Below are positions 56,225-64,000 of a stretch of DNA of 64,000 nucleotides, in pieces; positions within the stretch are counted from its first letter, which is position 1, and every line of letters begins with the position of its first letter. Source of the stretch: Leyella stercorea (GTDB lineage Bacteria; Bacteroidota; Bacteroidia; Bacteroidales; Bacteroidaceae); the NCBI RefSeq assembly GCF_021531655.1, contig NZ_JADYUF010000014.1, positions 11,978 through 75,977 on the forward strand, read 5' to 3'. The notes under the pieces are model-generated. The model saw only the letters and a list, made by a program, of their open reading frames with translations, did not search any database and had not been told where the DNA came from. The translations under genes and the position numbers were made by a program.

Positions 56225-57574
56225 TTATTTCTCCTGGATGTCTTCCTTCTTTTTCTCGTGTATCGTGACTTTGATTCTGCTTATACGGCGTTCCTCTATG
56301 CCTACTATCTCGAATGTATAGTTCTTGAAGTCTACCTTCTCGTGAATGCTAAGGAAGTCGCCTTTTATCTCCAACAGCAATCCTGCGAGCGTGTCGGCAT
56401 CGCCTTCTACGTCAGCAAATTCTTCGTCGTTGACGTTCAAGGTCTTGCAGAAGTCGGTCAGCAAAGTCTTGCCTTCAAATATGTATGTATTGTAGTTCAA
56501 CTTGCTGTACAGCTTGCTCTCTTCGTCGTACTCGTCGTTGATTTCACCGACAATCTCTTCGAGAATATCTTCCAATGTGACAAGTCCGCTCGTGCCGCCA
56601 AACTCATCTACAACAATGGCTATGTGTATCTTGTTCTCCTGGAATTCGCGCATGAGGTCGTCAATCTTCTTTGTCTCAGGAACAAAATAGGGGGGACGCA
56701 TCAGACTTTGCCAACGGAAACTTGCTGGTTTAGTCAGATGAGGCAGCAAATCCTTGATGTATAATATACCGCGAATGTTGTCACCATTCTCCTGATATAC
56801 GGGGATACGGCTGTAGTTGTTCTCGACAATACAGTTGAGCACTTCTGTATAGTTCGACTTGATGTCGAGTCCTACAATGTCTTGTCGGCTTGTCATAACC
56901 TCCTTGGCAGTTTCGTCACCAAAGCGTATGATGCCCTTAAGCATGCTTTGTTCGTCCTTGATGTCGTTCTTGTCGGTCAATTCAAGAGCATGTTCCAGAT
57001 CGTCAACACTCAGCACGTGCTTTTCCTTCTGCACAACTTTCTCGGCAATAATGCCACTACGCAGAAGTATGTTCTCTATAGGCCAGAACACCTTTCGGCA
57101 AATACATACTCCCTTTACGGCTTTTCTGCAGAAGTTAAGCGGATCCTGACGGCTGTACACCTTAGGCATAATTTCGCCAAAGAGCAGAAGCAGGAAAGTC
57201 AGCATTACTGTAAGCGAAAGGAATTGCAGCCAATATGCTTTCTCTCCGAAATGAACGATGTTGCCGAAGATGTAGTTGCACAGCATGATTATCGTTACAT
57301 TGACGAAGTTGTTCGTAATCAGAATTGTTGCCAGCGTGCGCTCGCTATCCTCGCGCAATTTCAGGATATTACTGTCGCTTGATGTTTTTTGTGCGTTCAG
57401 TTCAGCCATGTCAGATGGCGACAGACTGAAGAAGGCTATTTCCGAACCACTTGCAAATGCCGACATAGCCATAAGCATCAGAGTAAGTGCAACACATATC
57501 AATACACCCGTAGTAGGAGCTATGAGATAAACGTCGGAGAGTGAATCAGAAATGAATTTTAAGTATGTTTCCAC
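56225..57574 (-). CDS. gldE: Gliding-motility-associated protein GldE, CNNM/CBS type
   Basis: The 449-residue protein has a CNNM (DUF21) membrane domain of about four helices (residues 15-200), two CBS domains (TSRQDIVGLDIKS and IHIAIVVDEFGGTSGLVTLED), and a C-terminal CorC_HlyC domain. The family has ion transport roles; in Flavobacteria GldE is linked to gliding. No gliding is implied here. It follows ssb by 15 bp, a familiar Bacteroidetes arrangement. Confidence 0.92.
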   Translation of the reverse strand: METYLKFISDSLSDVYLIAPTTGVLICVALTLMLMAMSAFASGSEIAFFSLSPSDMAELNAQKTSSDSNILKLREDSERTLATILITNNFVNVTIIMLCNYIFGNIVHFGEKAYWLQFLSLTVMLTFLLLLFGEIMPKVYSRQDPLNFCRKAVKGVCICRKVFWPIENILLRSGIIAEKVVQKEKHVLSVDDLEHALELTDKNDIKDEQSMLKGIIRFGDETAKEVMTSRQDIVGLDIKSNYTEVLNCIVENNYSRIPVYQENGDNIRGILYIKDLLPHLTKPASFRWQSLMRPPYFVPETKKIDDLMREFQENKIHIAIVVDEFGGTSGLVTLEDILEEIVGEINDEYDEESKLYSKLNYNTYIFEGKTLLTDFCKTLNVNDEEFADVEGDADTLAGLLLEIKGDFLSIHEKVDFKNYTFEIVGIEERRISRIKVTIHEKKKEDIQEK

Positions 57575-57589
57575 AATTATTATATATGT

Positions 57590-58009
57590 TTAGAATGGCA
57601 ACGTGTCGTTGTCGGCGTCTTCTTTAATATTAGTACGAGTATTGTCTTTCGGCTGTAAGTTTTGGGCCGCGGTTGAGGCTTGTTTTGGTGTGAGAAGTTC
57701 CATATTGTCGGCATATATCTCGGCTATAAATCTGCGTTGACCTTTCTTGTCGTCGTAGTATCTGTAGCGTATTCTGCCTTCAATATATATCTTGTCGCCT
57801 TTGTGTACATATCTTTCGGCAATCTTGGCAAGCTCTCTCCACATTACTATATTGTGCCAGTCGGTACGGTCGGGCACACGAGTGCCATTGGGCAGTACAT
57901 ATCCTCTTTCGGTTGTAGCCAATGGGAATTGTGCTACAGCCTGGTCGGCATCATAATATTTCACGTCAGGCTCTTTGCCAACGTTTCCTATAAGCATTAC
58001 TTTGTTCAT
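57590..58009 (-). CDS. ssb: Single-stranded DNA-binding protein
   Basis: The 139-residue protein begins MNKVMLIGNVGKEPDVKY with an OB fold; WHNIVMWRELAKIAERYVHKG and YIEGRIRYRYYDDK are conserved. The acidic C-terminal end, DNDTLPF, recruits replication and repair proteins. gldE follows 15 bp later. Confidence 0.96.
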   Translation of the reverse strand: MNKVMLIGNVGKEPDVKYYDADQAVAQFPLATTERGYVLPNGTRVPDRTDWHNIVMWRELAKIAERYVHKGDKIYIEGRIRYRYYDDKKGQRRFIAEIYADNMELLTPKQASTAAQNLQPKDNTRTNIKEDADNDTLPF

Positions 58010-58044
58010 AATAGTCTGTTTTTGTTGTTATAGGATAAACCAAA

Positions 58045-58077
58045 CATAGGATGCCGTGTATAATGCGACATCCTATG
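58045..58077 (-). terminator. Hairpin before ssb
   Basis: A perfect 9-bp stem (CATAGGATG / CATCCTATG) with a 15-base loop is followed on the minus strand by TTTGGTTT. It probably ends transcription of the 184-residue gene. Confidence 0.65.
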
Positions 58078-58097
58078 ACATGAATAAACAGTATGTT

Positions 58098-58652
58098 TTA
58101 TTTCCACATACCAAGATACTTGTAGTGGAAGTTCTTTCCTTTGGCTGACGGGAACTGTGAGCGGTTGTCCACACGGTCGCGCAGATGCTCTACAATGCGG
58201 TTGTAGCAGTCTTGTCCCGAATTGGCTTTGCATCTTACTACAAAGTGCGTGTCGCGATATTCGTGCTTGCCAGTAGCAGGAATCAATACTACGCGCTTGA
58301 AGTCCAGTTCGCCTTCGTACCATCCCGGATGTGCTTCGTTCAGGCGTGAAGCTACAACCGAAGCCATATCATGCTTATCGCCTGCCGCGCCGTTTTGTGG
58401 TACGGGATGCAGAGCCTTCTTCTGCTTGAAGTCAAGCATTGTAGCTGCTGTTGTCTTAATTATAATAAAGTAGACGCGTGGTCTGATTTTATATCTTTTG
58501 GGATAATATACATCGCTGTTGGCGTATTCTCTTACATCAGCTTCAAGGTTTGCATTCATTCCTATTTCCTGGATTGAGCGCAAGAAATCCAATGCATCGT
58601 CAACGTTTGTTACCAACGTCTCCTTGTCAAAATATCTTAAGTATAAGTTCAT
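58098..58652 (-). CDS. Unrecognised conserved-type protein, 184 residues
   Basis: No signal peptide or membrane helix is seen. The protein has mixed alpha and beta composition with segments such as YPKRYKIRPRVYFIIIKTT and HEYRDTHFVVRCKANSG. It looks like a folded cytoplasmic protein. It lies just downstream of the tRNA cluster and upstream of ssb, separated from ssb by a hairpin. The position beside ssb-gldE might hint at a role in DNA metabolism, but this is a guess. Confidence 0.75.
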   Translation of the reverse strand: MNLYLRYFDKETLVTNVDDALDFLRSIQEIGMNANLEADVREYANSDVYYPKRYKIRPRVYFIIIKTTAATMLDFKQKKALHPVPQNGAAGDKHDMASVVASRLNEAHPGWYEGELDFKRVVLIPATGKHEYRDTHFVVRCKANSGQDCYNRIVEHLRDRVDNRSQFPSAKGKNFHYKYLGMWK

Positions 58653-58705
58653 TGAATTCTGTTTTGTTCTTCAAAAATACCGATTTTAAAACCTTTTAAA
58701 AGAAG

Positions 58706-58778
58706 AGCGGCAAACGAGACTTGAACTCGCGACCCCAACCTTGGCAAGGTTGTGCTCTACCAACTGAGCTATTGCCGC
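58706..58778 (-). tRNA. tRNA-Gly (GCC)
   Basis: The 7-bp acceptor stem pairs GCGGCAA with TTGCCGC, the anticodon loop is TTGCCAA, and the T arm is GCGAG / CTCGT. It is base-for-base the same as the copy at 59039-59111. It is last of the four-tRNA group. Confidence 0.96.
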
Positions 58779-58801
58779 ATTGTTTTCACATTACTAACAA
58801 G

Positions 58802-58885
58802 TGAAGAGGAGGAGACTCGAACTCCCACGACACAATTGTCACTACCCCCTCAAAGTAGCGCGTCTACCAATTCCGCCACCTCTCC
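58802..58885 (-). tRNA. tRNA-Leu (GAG)
   Basis: The 84-base tRNA has a long variable arm, acceptor GGAGAGG / CCTCTTC with one G-T pair, and anticodon loop TTGAGGG. GAG reads CUC and CUU leucine codons. Confidence 0.94.
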
Positions 58886-58919
58886 ATAATGTAGTTATGT
58901 GATTGTTCTGAATAGTCAG

Positions 58920-59001
58920 TGCCCAGAACAGGACTCGAACCTGCACGTCGTTAAACACACGCACCTGAAACGTGCGCGTCTACCAATTCCGCCACCTGGG
59001 C
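58920..59001 (-). tRNA. tRNA-Leu (CAG)
   Basis: The 82-base tRNA has a long variable arm, acceptor GCCCAGG / TCTGGGC, and anticodon stem CACGT / GCGTG with loop TTCAGGT. CAG reads the CUG leucine codon. Confidence 0.93.
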
Positions 59002-59038
59002 AAAATAAGACTTGCGCCTTTATCTATTCAGAACTTTG

Positions 59039-59111
59039 AGCGGCAAACGAGACTTGAACTCGCGACCCCAACCTTGGCAAGGTTGTGCTCTACCAACTGA
59101 GCTATTGCCGC
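59039..59111 (-). tRNA. tRNA-Gly (GCC)
   Basis: The same sequence as 58706-58778. It is the first gene of the group after the promoter at 59155-59185. Confidence 0.96.
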
Positions 59112-59154
59112 ATCTGTTATTTCTTTCAGATTGCTTCGTTCTTGAAAGCGGTTG

Positions 59155-59185
59155 CAAAGGTAGCACTTTTTCTTGAAACTCCAAA
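59155..59185 (-). promoter_or_regulatory. Promoter of the Gly-Leu-Leu-Gly tRNA cluster
   Basis: On the minus strand TTTG (59182-59185) and TACCTTTG (59155-59162) are 19 bp apart, an exact Bacteroidetes consensus. Confidence 0.85.
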
Positions 59186-59224
59186 AGTTTTGACAAGAAT
59201 TTTCAAGAAAAAGTGCATTTTTCT

Positions 59225-60424
59225 TTAATTCATACGCGAAATGTAGTCTTTGGGTCCATATTCTCGCATAATTTCCAGTTCATTTGTGCCCGAATGCACA
59301 AAAGCGAGTGCCGGATGAGAGATGCCGTTGAACATGGTTGTCTTGACTGTTGTGTAGTGATTCATGTCCTCGAAGATGATATTTTCGCCGATTTCGAGTT
59401 CATGGTCGAATTCCCATGCCGACATAAAGTCGCCCGACAGACAACTGTTAGCTCCCAGACGATAAGTATATGGCTTGCTATAGTCGGGATTCTCCTCAAT
59501 GGTTCTGGCTCCTCTTACTGCCGGATGGTATGGCATTTCCAGACAATCGGGCATATGACATGAGAAACTAACGTTCAGAATTGCTGTTTTTATGCCTTTG
59601 TCTTCTACAATGTCTATCACTTGGGCTACCAGCGGACCGGTTTGCCATCCGAATGCACTTCCTGGTTCCATTATGACCTTGAGCCAAGGATAGCGATTGT
59701 GAAATTCCTTCAGTATGTTTACGAGCAGTTCTATATCGTAGTCTTTGCGTGTCATAAGGTGTCCGCCGCCGAAGTTTATCCATTTTATCTGCTTGAACCA
59801 TCCCGAGAATTTATCCTCAATATGCTTCAAGGTGCGTTCGAAAACATCCGATCCGTTCTCGCAATGGCAATGGCAATGGAATCCGTCTATGTCCGAAGGC
59901 AGAGTCTCGGGCATCTTGTCGGCACTTATGCCGAATCGTGTACCGGCTGCACAAGGATTGTATATGTCGGTTTCTATTTCCGAGTATTCGGGATTGATGC
60001 GCAGTCCGAAGCTTATTTCTTCGTTTGCATTCTTGGCTCTATCGTGCAGACGCTCGTATTGCGAGAGCGAGTTGAACGTCAGATGACTTGAACAACGTGC
60101 CATCTCGTCAATCTCATAGTCGGTATAGGCAGGCGAGAAGGTATGTGCCTTCTTGCCGAACTTGTCCACGGCGAGTCTTGCTTCGCCCAACGAGCTTGCT
60201 GTAGTCGACTTGATATACTCCTTGAATATGGGGAACGTCTTCCACAAGGCATAGGCCTTAAATGCCAGAATGATTTCTACGTCGGCACGTTTTGCCACAT
60301 CGCTAATGATGGAGAGGTTGCGACGCAGGCGCTCCTCTTCCAGGATGTACATAGGGCGATTAATCTCCTTATATGTTGTTGTGTCTACTTTCATTTGCTT
60401 TTCCGGTTTGTTATCCTTTGTCAT
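59225..60424 (-). CDS. nspC: Carboxynorspermidine decarboxylase
   Basis: The 399-residue protein is a fold-III PLP decarboxylase. The PLP-lysine segment is VEIILAFKAYALWKTF, HCHCENGSD is near the active site, and INFGGGHLMTRKDYD resembles NspC. It decarboxylates carboxyspermidine or carboxynorspermidine in the polyamine route used by gut Bacteroidales. The start overlaps the end of the HAD gene by 14 bases, so they are probably translated together. The partner dehydrogenase is not in the window. Confidence 0.92.
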   Translation of the reverse strand: MTKDNKPEKQMKVDTTTYKEINRPMYILEEERLRRNLSIISDVAKRADVEIILAFKAYALWKTFPIFKEYIKSTTASSLGEARLAVDKFGKKAHTFSPAYTDYEIDEMARCSSHLTFNSLSQYERLHDRAKNANEEISFGLRINPEYSEIETDIYNPCAAGTRFGISADKMPETLPSDIDGFHCHCHCENGSDVFERTLKHIEDKFSGWFKQIKWINFGGGHLMTRKDYDIELLVNILKEFHNRYPWLKVIMEPGSAFGWQTGPLVAQVIDIVEDKGIKTAILNVSFSCHMPDCLEMPYHPAVRGARTIEENPDYSKPYTYRLGANSCLSGDFMSAWEFDHELEIGENIIFEDMNHYTTVKTTMFNGISHPALAFVHSGTNELEIMREYGPKDYISRMN

Positions 60425-61256
60425 AGCAGAACTTCTCTATGGCAGCAGCCACTCCGTCCTCCTCGTTCGACAATGTCACATAGTCGGCTTCGGCTCTCAC
60501 TTCGGGTGCGGCATTAGCCATAGCCACACCAATACCAGCCAGCTTCAGCATCGAAAGGTCGTTGTATCCGTCTCCGAAGGCAATCATGTCTTTCGGGGTC
60601 AGCTCAAGTTGTGTAAGCAGACGGACGAGCGACTGAGCCTTGTCTATTCCCTTCGGTACAAGTTCTATAAAGAAAGGTGCCGAGCGGAACACGTCGATAT
60701 AGTTGCCTACCAGTTCTGTCAGTTCCTTTTCTGCTTCAACCATTACAGCTGGGTCGCCCGTCATGAGAAGCTTTGTGGGGTGTGCTTCAAGATGGTCAGT
60801 CAGGCATTCCACCTTTCTTATATTCATATGGTTGATGCGCGACTCCTCCTTCACATATTGGTCGTCGGGCATTTCGGTTACGATTTCGTTGCCTGCATAG
60901 CCCAGCAGAGCGTAGCCTTTGCTTCTTGCATATTGGTGCAACATTGGTATCACCTCTGCGGGAAGGAAGTTGGAATAGAGTTCTTCCATAGTCTTGCAGT
61001 CAACTATTTTTCCTCCGTTGTATGCCAGTATGTATCCGCCCGTCTCTTCCAGTCCCAGACAGTCGGCTACGGGAATGATGCCGTATGTGGGTCTGCCCGA
61101 AGCCAATATGATATGTGCTCCGTCGGCTTGTGCCTTCAGTAGAGTTTCGCGTGTCAGTGGAGTCACTTCCTTGGCGTTGTTGGTCAGGGTACCGTCAAGG
61201 TCGAGAGCTATAGCGCGGTAGGGTAGGCGTGAGTGTTGTGCTTCTGTTGTTGCCAT
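60411..61256 (-). CDS. Cof-type HAD family phosphatase
   Basis: The 281-residue protein has the HAD motif I IALDLDGTLTNN, motif II in LASGRPTYG, and motif IV MIAFGDGYNDLSML, with a type IIB cap domain. Such enzymes dephosphorylate sugar phosphates or cofactors. The substrate is unknown; the overlap with nspC does not fix it. Confidence 0.92.
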   Translation of the reverse strand: MATTEAQHSRLPYRAIALDLDGTLTNNAKEVTPLTRETLLKAQADGAHIILASGRPTYGIIPVADCLGLEETGGYILAYNGGKIVDCKTMEELYSNFLPAEVIPMLHQYARSKGYALLGYAGNEIVTEMPDDQYVKEESRINHMNIRKVECLTDHLEAHPTKLLMTGDPAVMVEAEKELTELVGNYIDVFRSAPFFIELVPKGIDKAQSLVRLLTQLELTPKDMIAFGDGYNDLSMLKLAGIGVAMANAAPEVRAEADYVTLSNEEDGVAAAIEKFCYDKG

Positions 61257-61340
61257 AAATTATGTATTGTGAAATGCAAAGTGTATCTTATATATAATAA
61301 GGTGTAGTTGTACATGGTGAAAACCAAAGCCTGATAAAAC

Positions 61341-61374
61341 AATAAATCCCAAGAACTGAAGTTCCTGGGATTTA
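61341..61374 (-). terminator. Terminator after rpsP
   Basis: ATAAATCCCA plus GAACT pairs with AGTTC plus TGGGATTTAT, with one mismatch. On the minus strand TGTTTTATC follows. It lies 49 bp after the rpsP stop. Confidence 0.8.
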
Positions 61375-61422
61375 TGTTTTACGACCTTTTTACGGATCGT
61401 GGCTTTTCGTTTTGACTGGTAA

Positions 61423-61956
61423 TTAAGCCTCTGCCGGAGTCTCCTCTGTAGCCTCTGCGTTAGCAGCAGCTTCAGCCTCTGCCTTAGCGGCAGCCTCAGC
61501 AGCCTTCTTCTCAGCTACCTTCTTGGCAATAGCCTCGTTTACCTTCTTCTCAGCCTCAAGCTCCTTAGCGGCAGCCTCAGCCTTAGCCTTAGCCTCGCTC
61601 TCGCGAACGGTATCAAGACCCTTCTGCTTGTCAGCCTTCCATGCGTCGAACTTCTTCTGGGCAGTAGCCTCATCAAAAGCGCCCTTCTTAACGCCACCAC
61701 GGAGGTGCTTCATAAGATAAACGCCTTCACCCTTAAGGATGTTGTGAGTTGTAGCTGTGGGCTGTGCGCCACACTCTACCCAGTAGAGGGCACGGTCAAA
61801 ATCCAAATCTACAGTAGCAGGATTGGTGTTAGGGTTGTATGTACCAATCTTCTCAGTAAACTTACCATCACGTGGTGCTCTTGAATCAGCGATAACGATA
61901 CGATAGAAAGCGTAGCCTTTACGACCGCCGCGCTGCAATCTGATTTTTGTTGCCAT
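61423..61956 (-). CDS. rpsP: 30S ribosomal protein S16 with long tail
   Basis: The first 80-odd residues are standard S16 ([39 protein letters not shown]). The protein is 177 residues, about twice the E. coli length. The tail is nearly all Ala, Glu and Lys ([20 protein letters not shown]), expected to be a charged helix. Such tails occur in Bacteroidetes S16. A -7 box lies 59 bp upstream and a terminator follows, so it is probably alone. Confidence 0.96.
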   Translation of the reverse strand: MATKIRLQRGGRKGYAFYRIVIADSRAPRDGKFTEKIGTYNPNTNPATVDLDFDRALYWVECGAQPTATTHNILKGEGVYLMKHLRGGVKKGAFDEATAQKKFDAWKADKQKGLDTVRESEAKAKAEAAAKELEAEKKVNEAIAKKVAEKKAAEAAAKAEAEAAANAEATEETPAEA

Positions 61957-62014
61957 TTTTAAAATTATTGTTTTGTTGGTTTGAATTTATGCTACTATCT
62001 CGTAATAGCGGGTG

Positions 62015-62022
62015 CAAAGTTA
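62015..62022 (-). promoter_or_regulatory. -7 box of rpsP
   Basis: TAACTTTG followed by C on the minus strand, 59 bp before the ATG. The -33 element is not clear. Confidence 0.55.
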
Positions 62023-62110
62023 CTCTTTTTTATCGTAACCAAGCCACTTCGCCCTTACTTTATTGTCGTTATTAATTAATATTAACCAAAGCTAATTCAA
62101 AAAACGATTT

Positions 62111-62239
62111 ATGGCAACTATAAAACTCAAATTTCATCCCTCATTTTCTACAATCACTTATTCACTCTTAGCTGTCTGTGGAACTCACGGCTCTTGCGTT
62201 GTGGTTTTTCTTTATGACTGGCATAAACATGCACAATGA
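62111..62239 (+). pseudogene. Possible remnant of an integrase 5' end
   Basis: The 42-codon frame begins MATIKLKFHPS, which resembles the first residues of many Bacteroidales tyrosine recombinases (MATIKVKFRPS-type, from memory). The similarity ends there and the frame continues without family features. Tyrosine recombinases often stand next to upxY genes and invert capsule promoters. The match is only about 11 residues, so chance is possible. Confidence 0.4.
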
Positions 62240-62366
62240 GAAAGAATGCTGTAAACAAAGGGCTTTTGAAACCTTGAAAAGTCGGATATGTAAAACATTT
62301 TAGGAGGAATTCGGGGTTTAGCAAAACTTTTTGATTCAAAAATGATAAGAAGTGAAGGAAAAGTAG

Positions 62367-62374
62367 TACTTTTG
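62367..62374 (+). promoter_or_regulatory. -7 box upstream of upxY
   Basis: TACTTTTG lies 157 bp before the start codon. A spacing-correct TTTG is missing. A leader of about 140 bases would result. Confidence 0.5.
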
Positions 62375-62530
62375 TAGAGTAGATACCGTTTTATCATGTG
62401 AAAACAGTAGGTGTTTTACTTGACTAATACATCCACAGATAGTATGGATTTATGAACATTGCTATAGTAAACTTGGCATCGTCTTCCCAGGTGATGGCAG
62501 CCAATAGTGACATAAAGTAGCGGAGAGGTT

Positions 62531-63631
62531 ATGAAGCAGGATTGCACGGTCTCTCAGTCTACAGCCGACGAAACAAAGCGTTTTCAGACATCTGAAAGCA
62601 ATGAATTTCCAGAGGGCACACACGTTTCTGAGCCAGACGAAAAGACTGGCTCAGCGATAAAGAAGTGTTCGCAGGTGAAAGATAACTGCACGTCATGGAG
62701 TTATCTTTTTGTACACAACCAAAAAGTAAAGTCGATAGAAGAACAGCTAAAGAAAGATGGACTAACCCATTTTGTGCATAAGACAATAAAATATGTTCCC
62801 CGCCACAGGAATAGAGGCGGAATGCGCGAAGTGGAAACCCCTTCTGTAAGTGGACTGGTATTCTTGCAAGGTGCCCCGGAAACATTACAGGACTACTTGG
62901 ATAAAAACATAAAATCATACAAACTCTGTAAGAATTGTAGTACAGGAAAAGTAGCCACTATCCCTTGCAACCAAATGGAGCCATTTATGCGTGTGGCAGA
63001 AACCGATCCCGAACGTCTCCGCTTCCTGCTTCGTCCTTTCGTTTATTATTCCAAGAACCGCACCCTACTTCGCATCGTGACAGGTGAATATGCCGGACTC
63101 GAAGGTTATGTAATCCGCATAGCCCGAGACCGCAGGCTCGTCATGGATGTCGGTGGAATGGCCATAGCCTTGTCAGGTGTACATGCCGAACGTTTTGAGG
63201 AGGTTAACAAGAACGAGGCTTGCAAAAAAGAGCGCGAGCTGTTCTACAAGCGCAATCTGCATGAGCGCAACGCCTTTATCGACCGATACTTTCATCAGGT
63301 GAAGACCGCCCAAGAGGTGTCAGCCCAGGTGAAAAACATAGAAATGCTCCGTCTTCAGACACTTGCAGATGTAAGAGACAAGAAACTGGATATGAAAGAT
63401 GCCTATGACACCTTCTATTTCATGATAGAAGAGATAGGCTACTACTATGCACCTTTCATCGACTGTTTCAAGGACGAGCTTAGACCCATCTTTGAAGCAG
63501 GAAGAACCGTAATGGAAGAGATAGAGAAAACTATAAAGATATTCAAGGACAGCGATAAAGAACTGCATAATCGCTGCGAAACAGAATTTGAGGCATTGCA
63601 AAACAACTACGGATACCTGTTTGAATTTTGA
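62531..63631 (+). CDS. UpxY family transcription antiterminator, extended form
   Basis: The 366-residue protein has a NusG-like N-terminal domain from about residue 56 (WSYLFVHNQKVKSIEEQL; ETPSVSGLVFLQG) and a KOW domain near 178-225 (LLRIVTGEYAGLEGYVIRI). UpxY proteins keep RNA polymerase from stopping in the leader of their capsular polysaccharide operon. Two parts are extra: a polar N-terminal extension of 55 residues and a helical C-terminal region of about 140 residues (NEACKKERELFYKRNLHERN). Typical UpxY is about 170-180 residues. It is the last gene seen and probably the first of a polysaccharide locus beyond the edge. Confidence 0.9.
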   Translation: MKQDCTVSQSTADETKRFQTSESNEFPEGTHVSEPDEKTGSAIKKCSQVKDNCTSWSYLFVHNQKVKSIEEQLKKDGLTHFVHKTIKYVPRHRNRGGMREVETPSVSGLVFLQGAPETLQDYLDKNIKSYKLCKNCSTGKVATIPCNQMEPFMRVAETDPERLRFLLRPFVYYSKNRTLLRIVTGEYAGLEGYVIRIARDRRLVMDVGGMAIALSGVHAERFEEVNKNEACKKERELFYKRNLHERNAFIDRYFHQVKTAQEVSAQVKNIEMLRLQTLADVRDKKLDMKDAYDTFYFMIEEIGYYYAPFIDCFKDELRPIFEAGRTVMEEIEKTIKIFKDSDKELHNRCETEFEALQNNYGYLFEF

Positions 63632-64000
63632 GTTTTGAATTTTGAGTTAGGAGTTGTTCTCGGCTAACGCCTACGATTAAGAATTATACAATGTGGAGTT
63701 GCAATACTAACTGTAGGAGGTTATGGCGTCCCCGCCATAACCTGAGCAAGCTGCGGTGTGAGGAACTAACAATAAGAATGTATCTTCCAACTGCGCAGGC
63801 TAAGGCAAGGACGTATAGCCTCCTACATTTCAATTCGTGATATAATTTCTGGTTAATTCACGACCGAACAACTCAAAATTCAACATTGCCAAAGGCTTTG
63901 TGCCAATGTTAAGTGTTAAATGTTTAATGTTAAATTGTTAGGGTGCGAAACAACTCATAATTGACCAACTCTCAATCGCAGGCATAGCCGAGAACAACTC
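63632..64000. other. Structured stretch after upxY, window end
   Basis: No well-supported gene is seen in these 369 bp. A 10-bp perfect hairpin (63719-63742, GGTTATGGCG) is overlapped by a longer-range pair (63712-63720 with 63819-63827, TGTAGGAGG). A distant 27-28-bp imperfect inverted repeat (63651-63678 with 63974-64000) encloses the region. A 49-codon frame at 63691-63840 runs through the structures and is likely chance. AT-rich stretches with TTAAATGTTTAATGTTAAA lie near 63910. Confidence 0.7.

Larger units (their letters stand above)
61957..62530. other. Intergenic region upstream of upxY
   Basis: This 574-bp gap has the rpsP promoter at its left end, a short integrase-like frame at 62111-62239, a -7 box at 62367-62374 and a probable 140-bp untranslated leader of upxY. 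A 61-codon minus-strand frame at 62154-62339 has no support. No inverted repeats flanking the promoter, as in invertible capsule promoters, were seen. Confidence 0.6.

Noticed and set aside
62154..62339. A 61-codon minus-strand frame upstream of upxY
   Set aside because: It lies in an AT-rich gap with no start signal and no recognised family.

Overview
The window is chromosomal DNA of a member of the order Bacteroidales, most likely Prevotella or a close relative such as Segatella. Four things point there: promoters of the Bacteroidetes type (TAnnTTTG at -7, sometimes TTTG at -33); an LpxC-FabZ fusion; GldE and UpxY family proteins; and a pyrophosphate-dependent phosphofructokinase. The genus is inference. 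Most of the window is housekeeping chromosome. Accessory character is limited to the two ends and to several repeat-rich intergenic stretches.

Left edge (1-3.4 kb): the 3' part of a type I restriction gene (hsdR), a complete hsdM, three hairpins in a row, and a truncated DUF1016-type fragment followed by 22-bp tandem repeats. No specificity gene (hsdS) is visible. tRNA-Cys and a small Cys-rich membrane protein follow. 4-20 kb: pyrB-pyrI-glyA (minus); a class A penicillin-binding protein with prmA (plus); a GH25 lysozyme and pfp (minus); an acyltransferase, a large amidase and a YgiQ-type radical SAM protein (plus). 20-27.5 kb: a small monooxygenase, aroC and slyD (minus), an M48 lipoprotein protease and the RNase P RNA (plus), then a GNAT protein, umuC, umuD and a DUF5715-like protein (minus).

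27.6-41.5 kb is one long plus-strand block: phoH, purC, ubiE/menG, aroE, purM, prfA, pyrF, then the lipid A genes lpxD, lpxC-fabZ and lpxA, then miaA and a second class A penicillin-binding protein. It combines purine, pyrimidine, aromatic and menaquinone synthesis with envelope building. 41.5-51 kb: gyrA followed by two TPR proteins (minus), ferritin and an OprB-like porin (plus), a thioredoxin lipoprotein and a YihY/BrkB membrane protein (minus). 51-55.4 kb: a MORN-repeat protein, glycogen branching enzyme and a membrane protein, probably one operon. 55.5-62 kb (minus): a phosphopantetheinyl transferase, gldE, ssb, an unrecognised gene, a four-tRNA cluster (Gly-Leu-Leu-Gly), a HAD phosphatase with nspC, and rpsP.

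Right edge (62-64 kb): a possible remnant of an integrase 5' end, a double-length UpxY-type antiterminator, and a structured stretch without a convincing gene that runs to the window end. This looks like the start of a surface polysaccharide locus. It and the hsd remnant are the best places to look for new biology. No CRISPR array, intact insertion sequence or complete prophage was seen.
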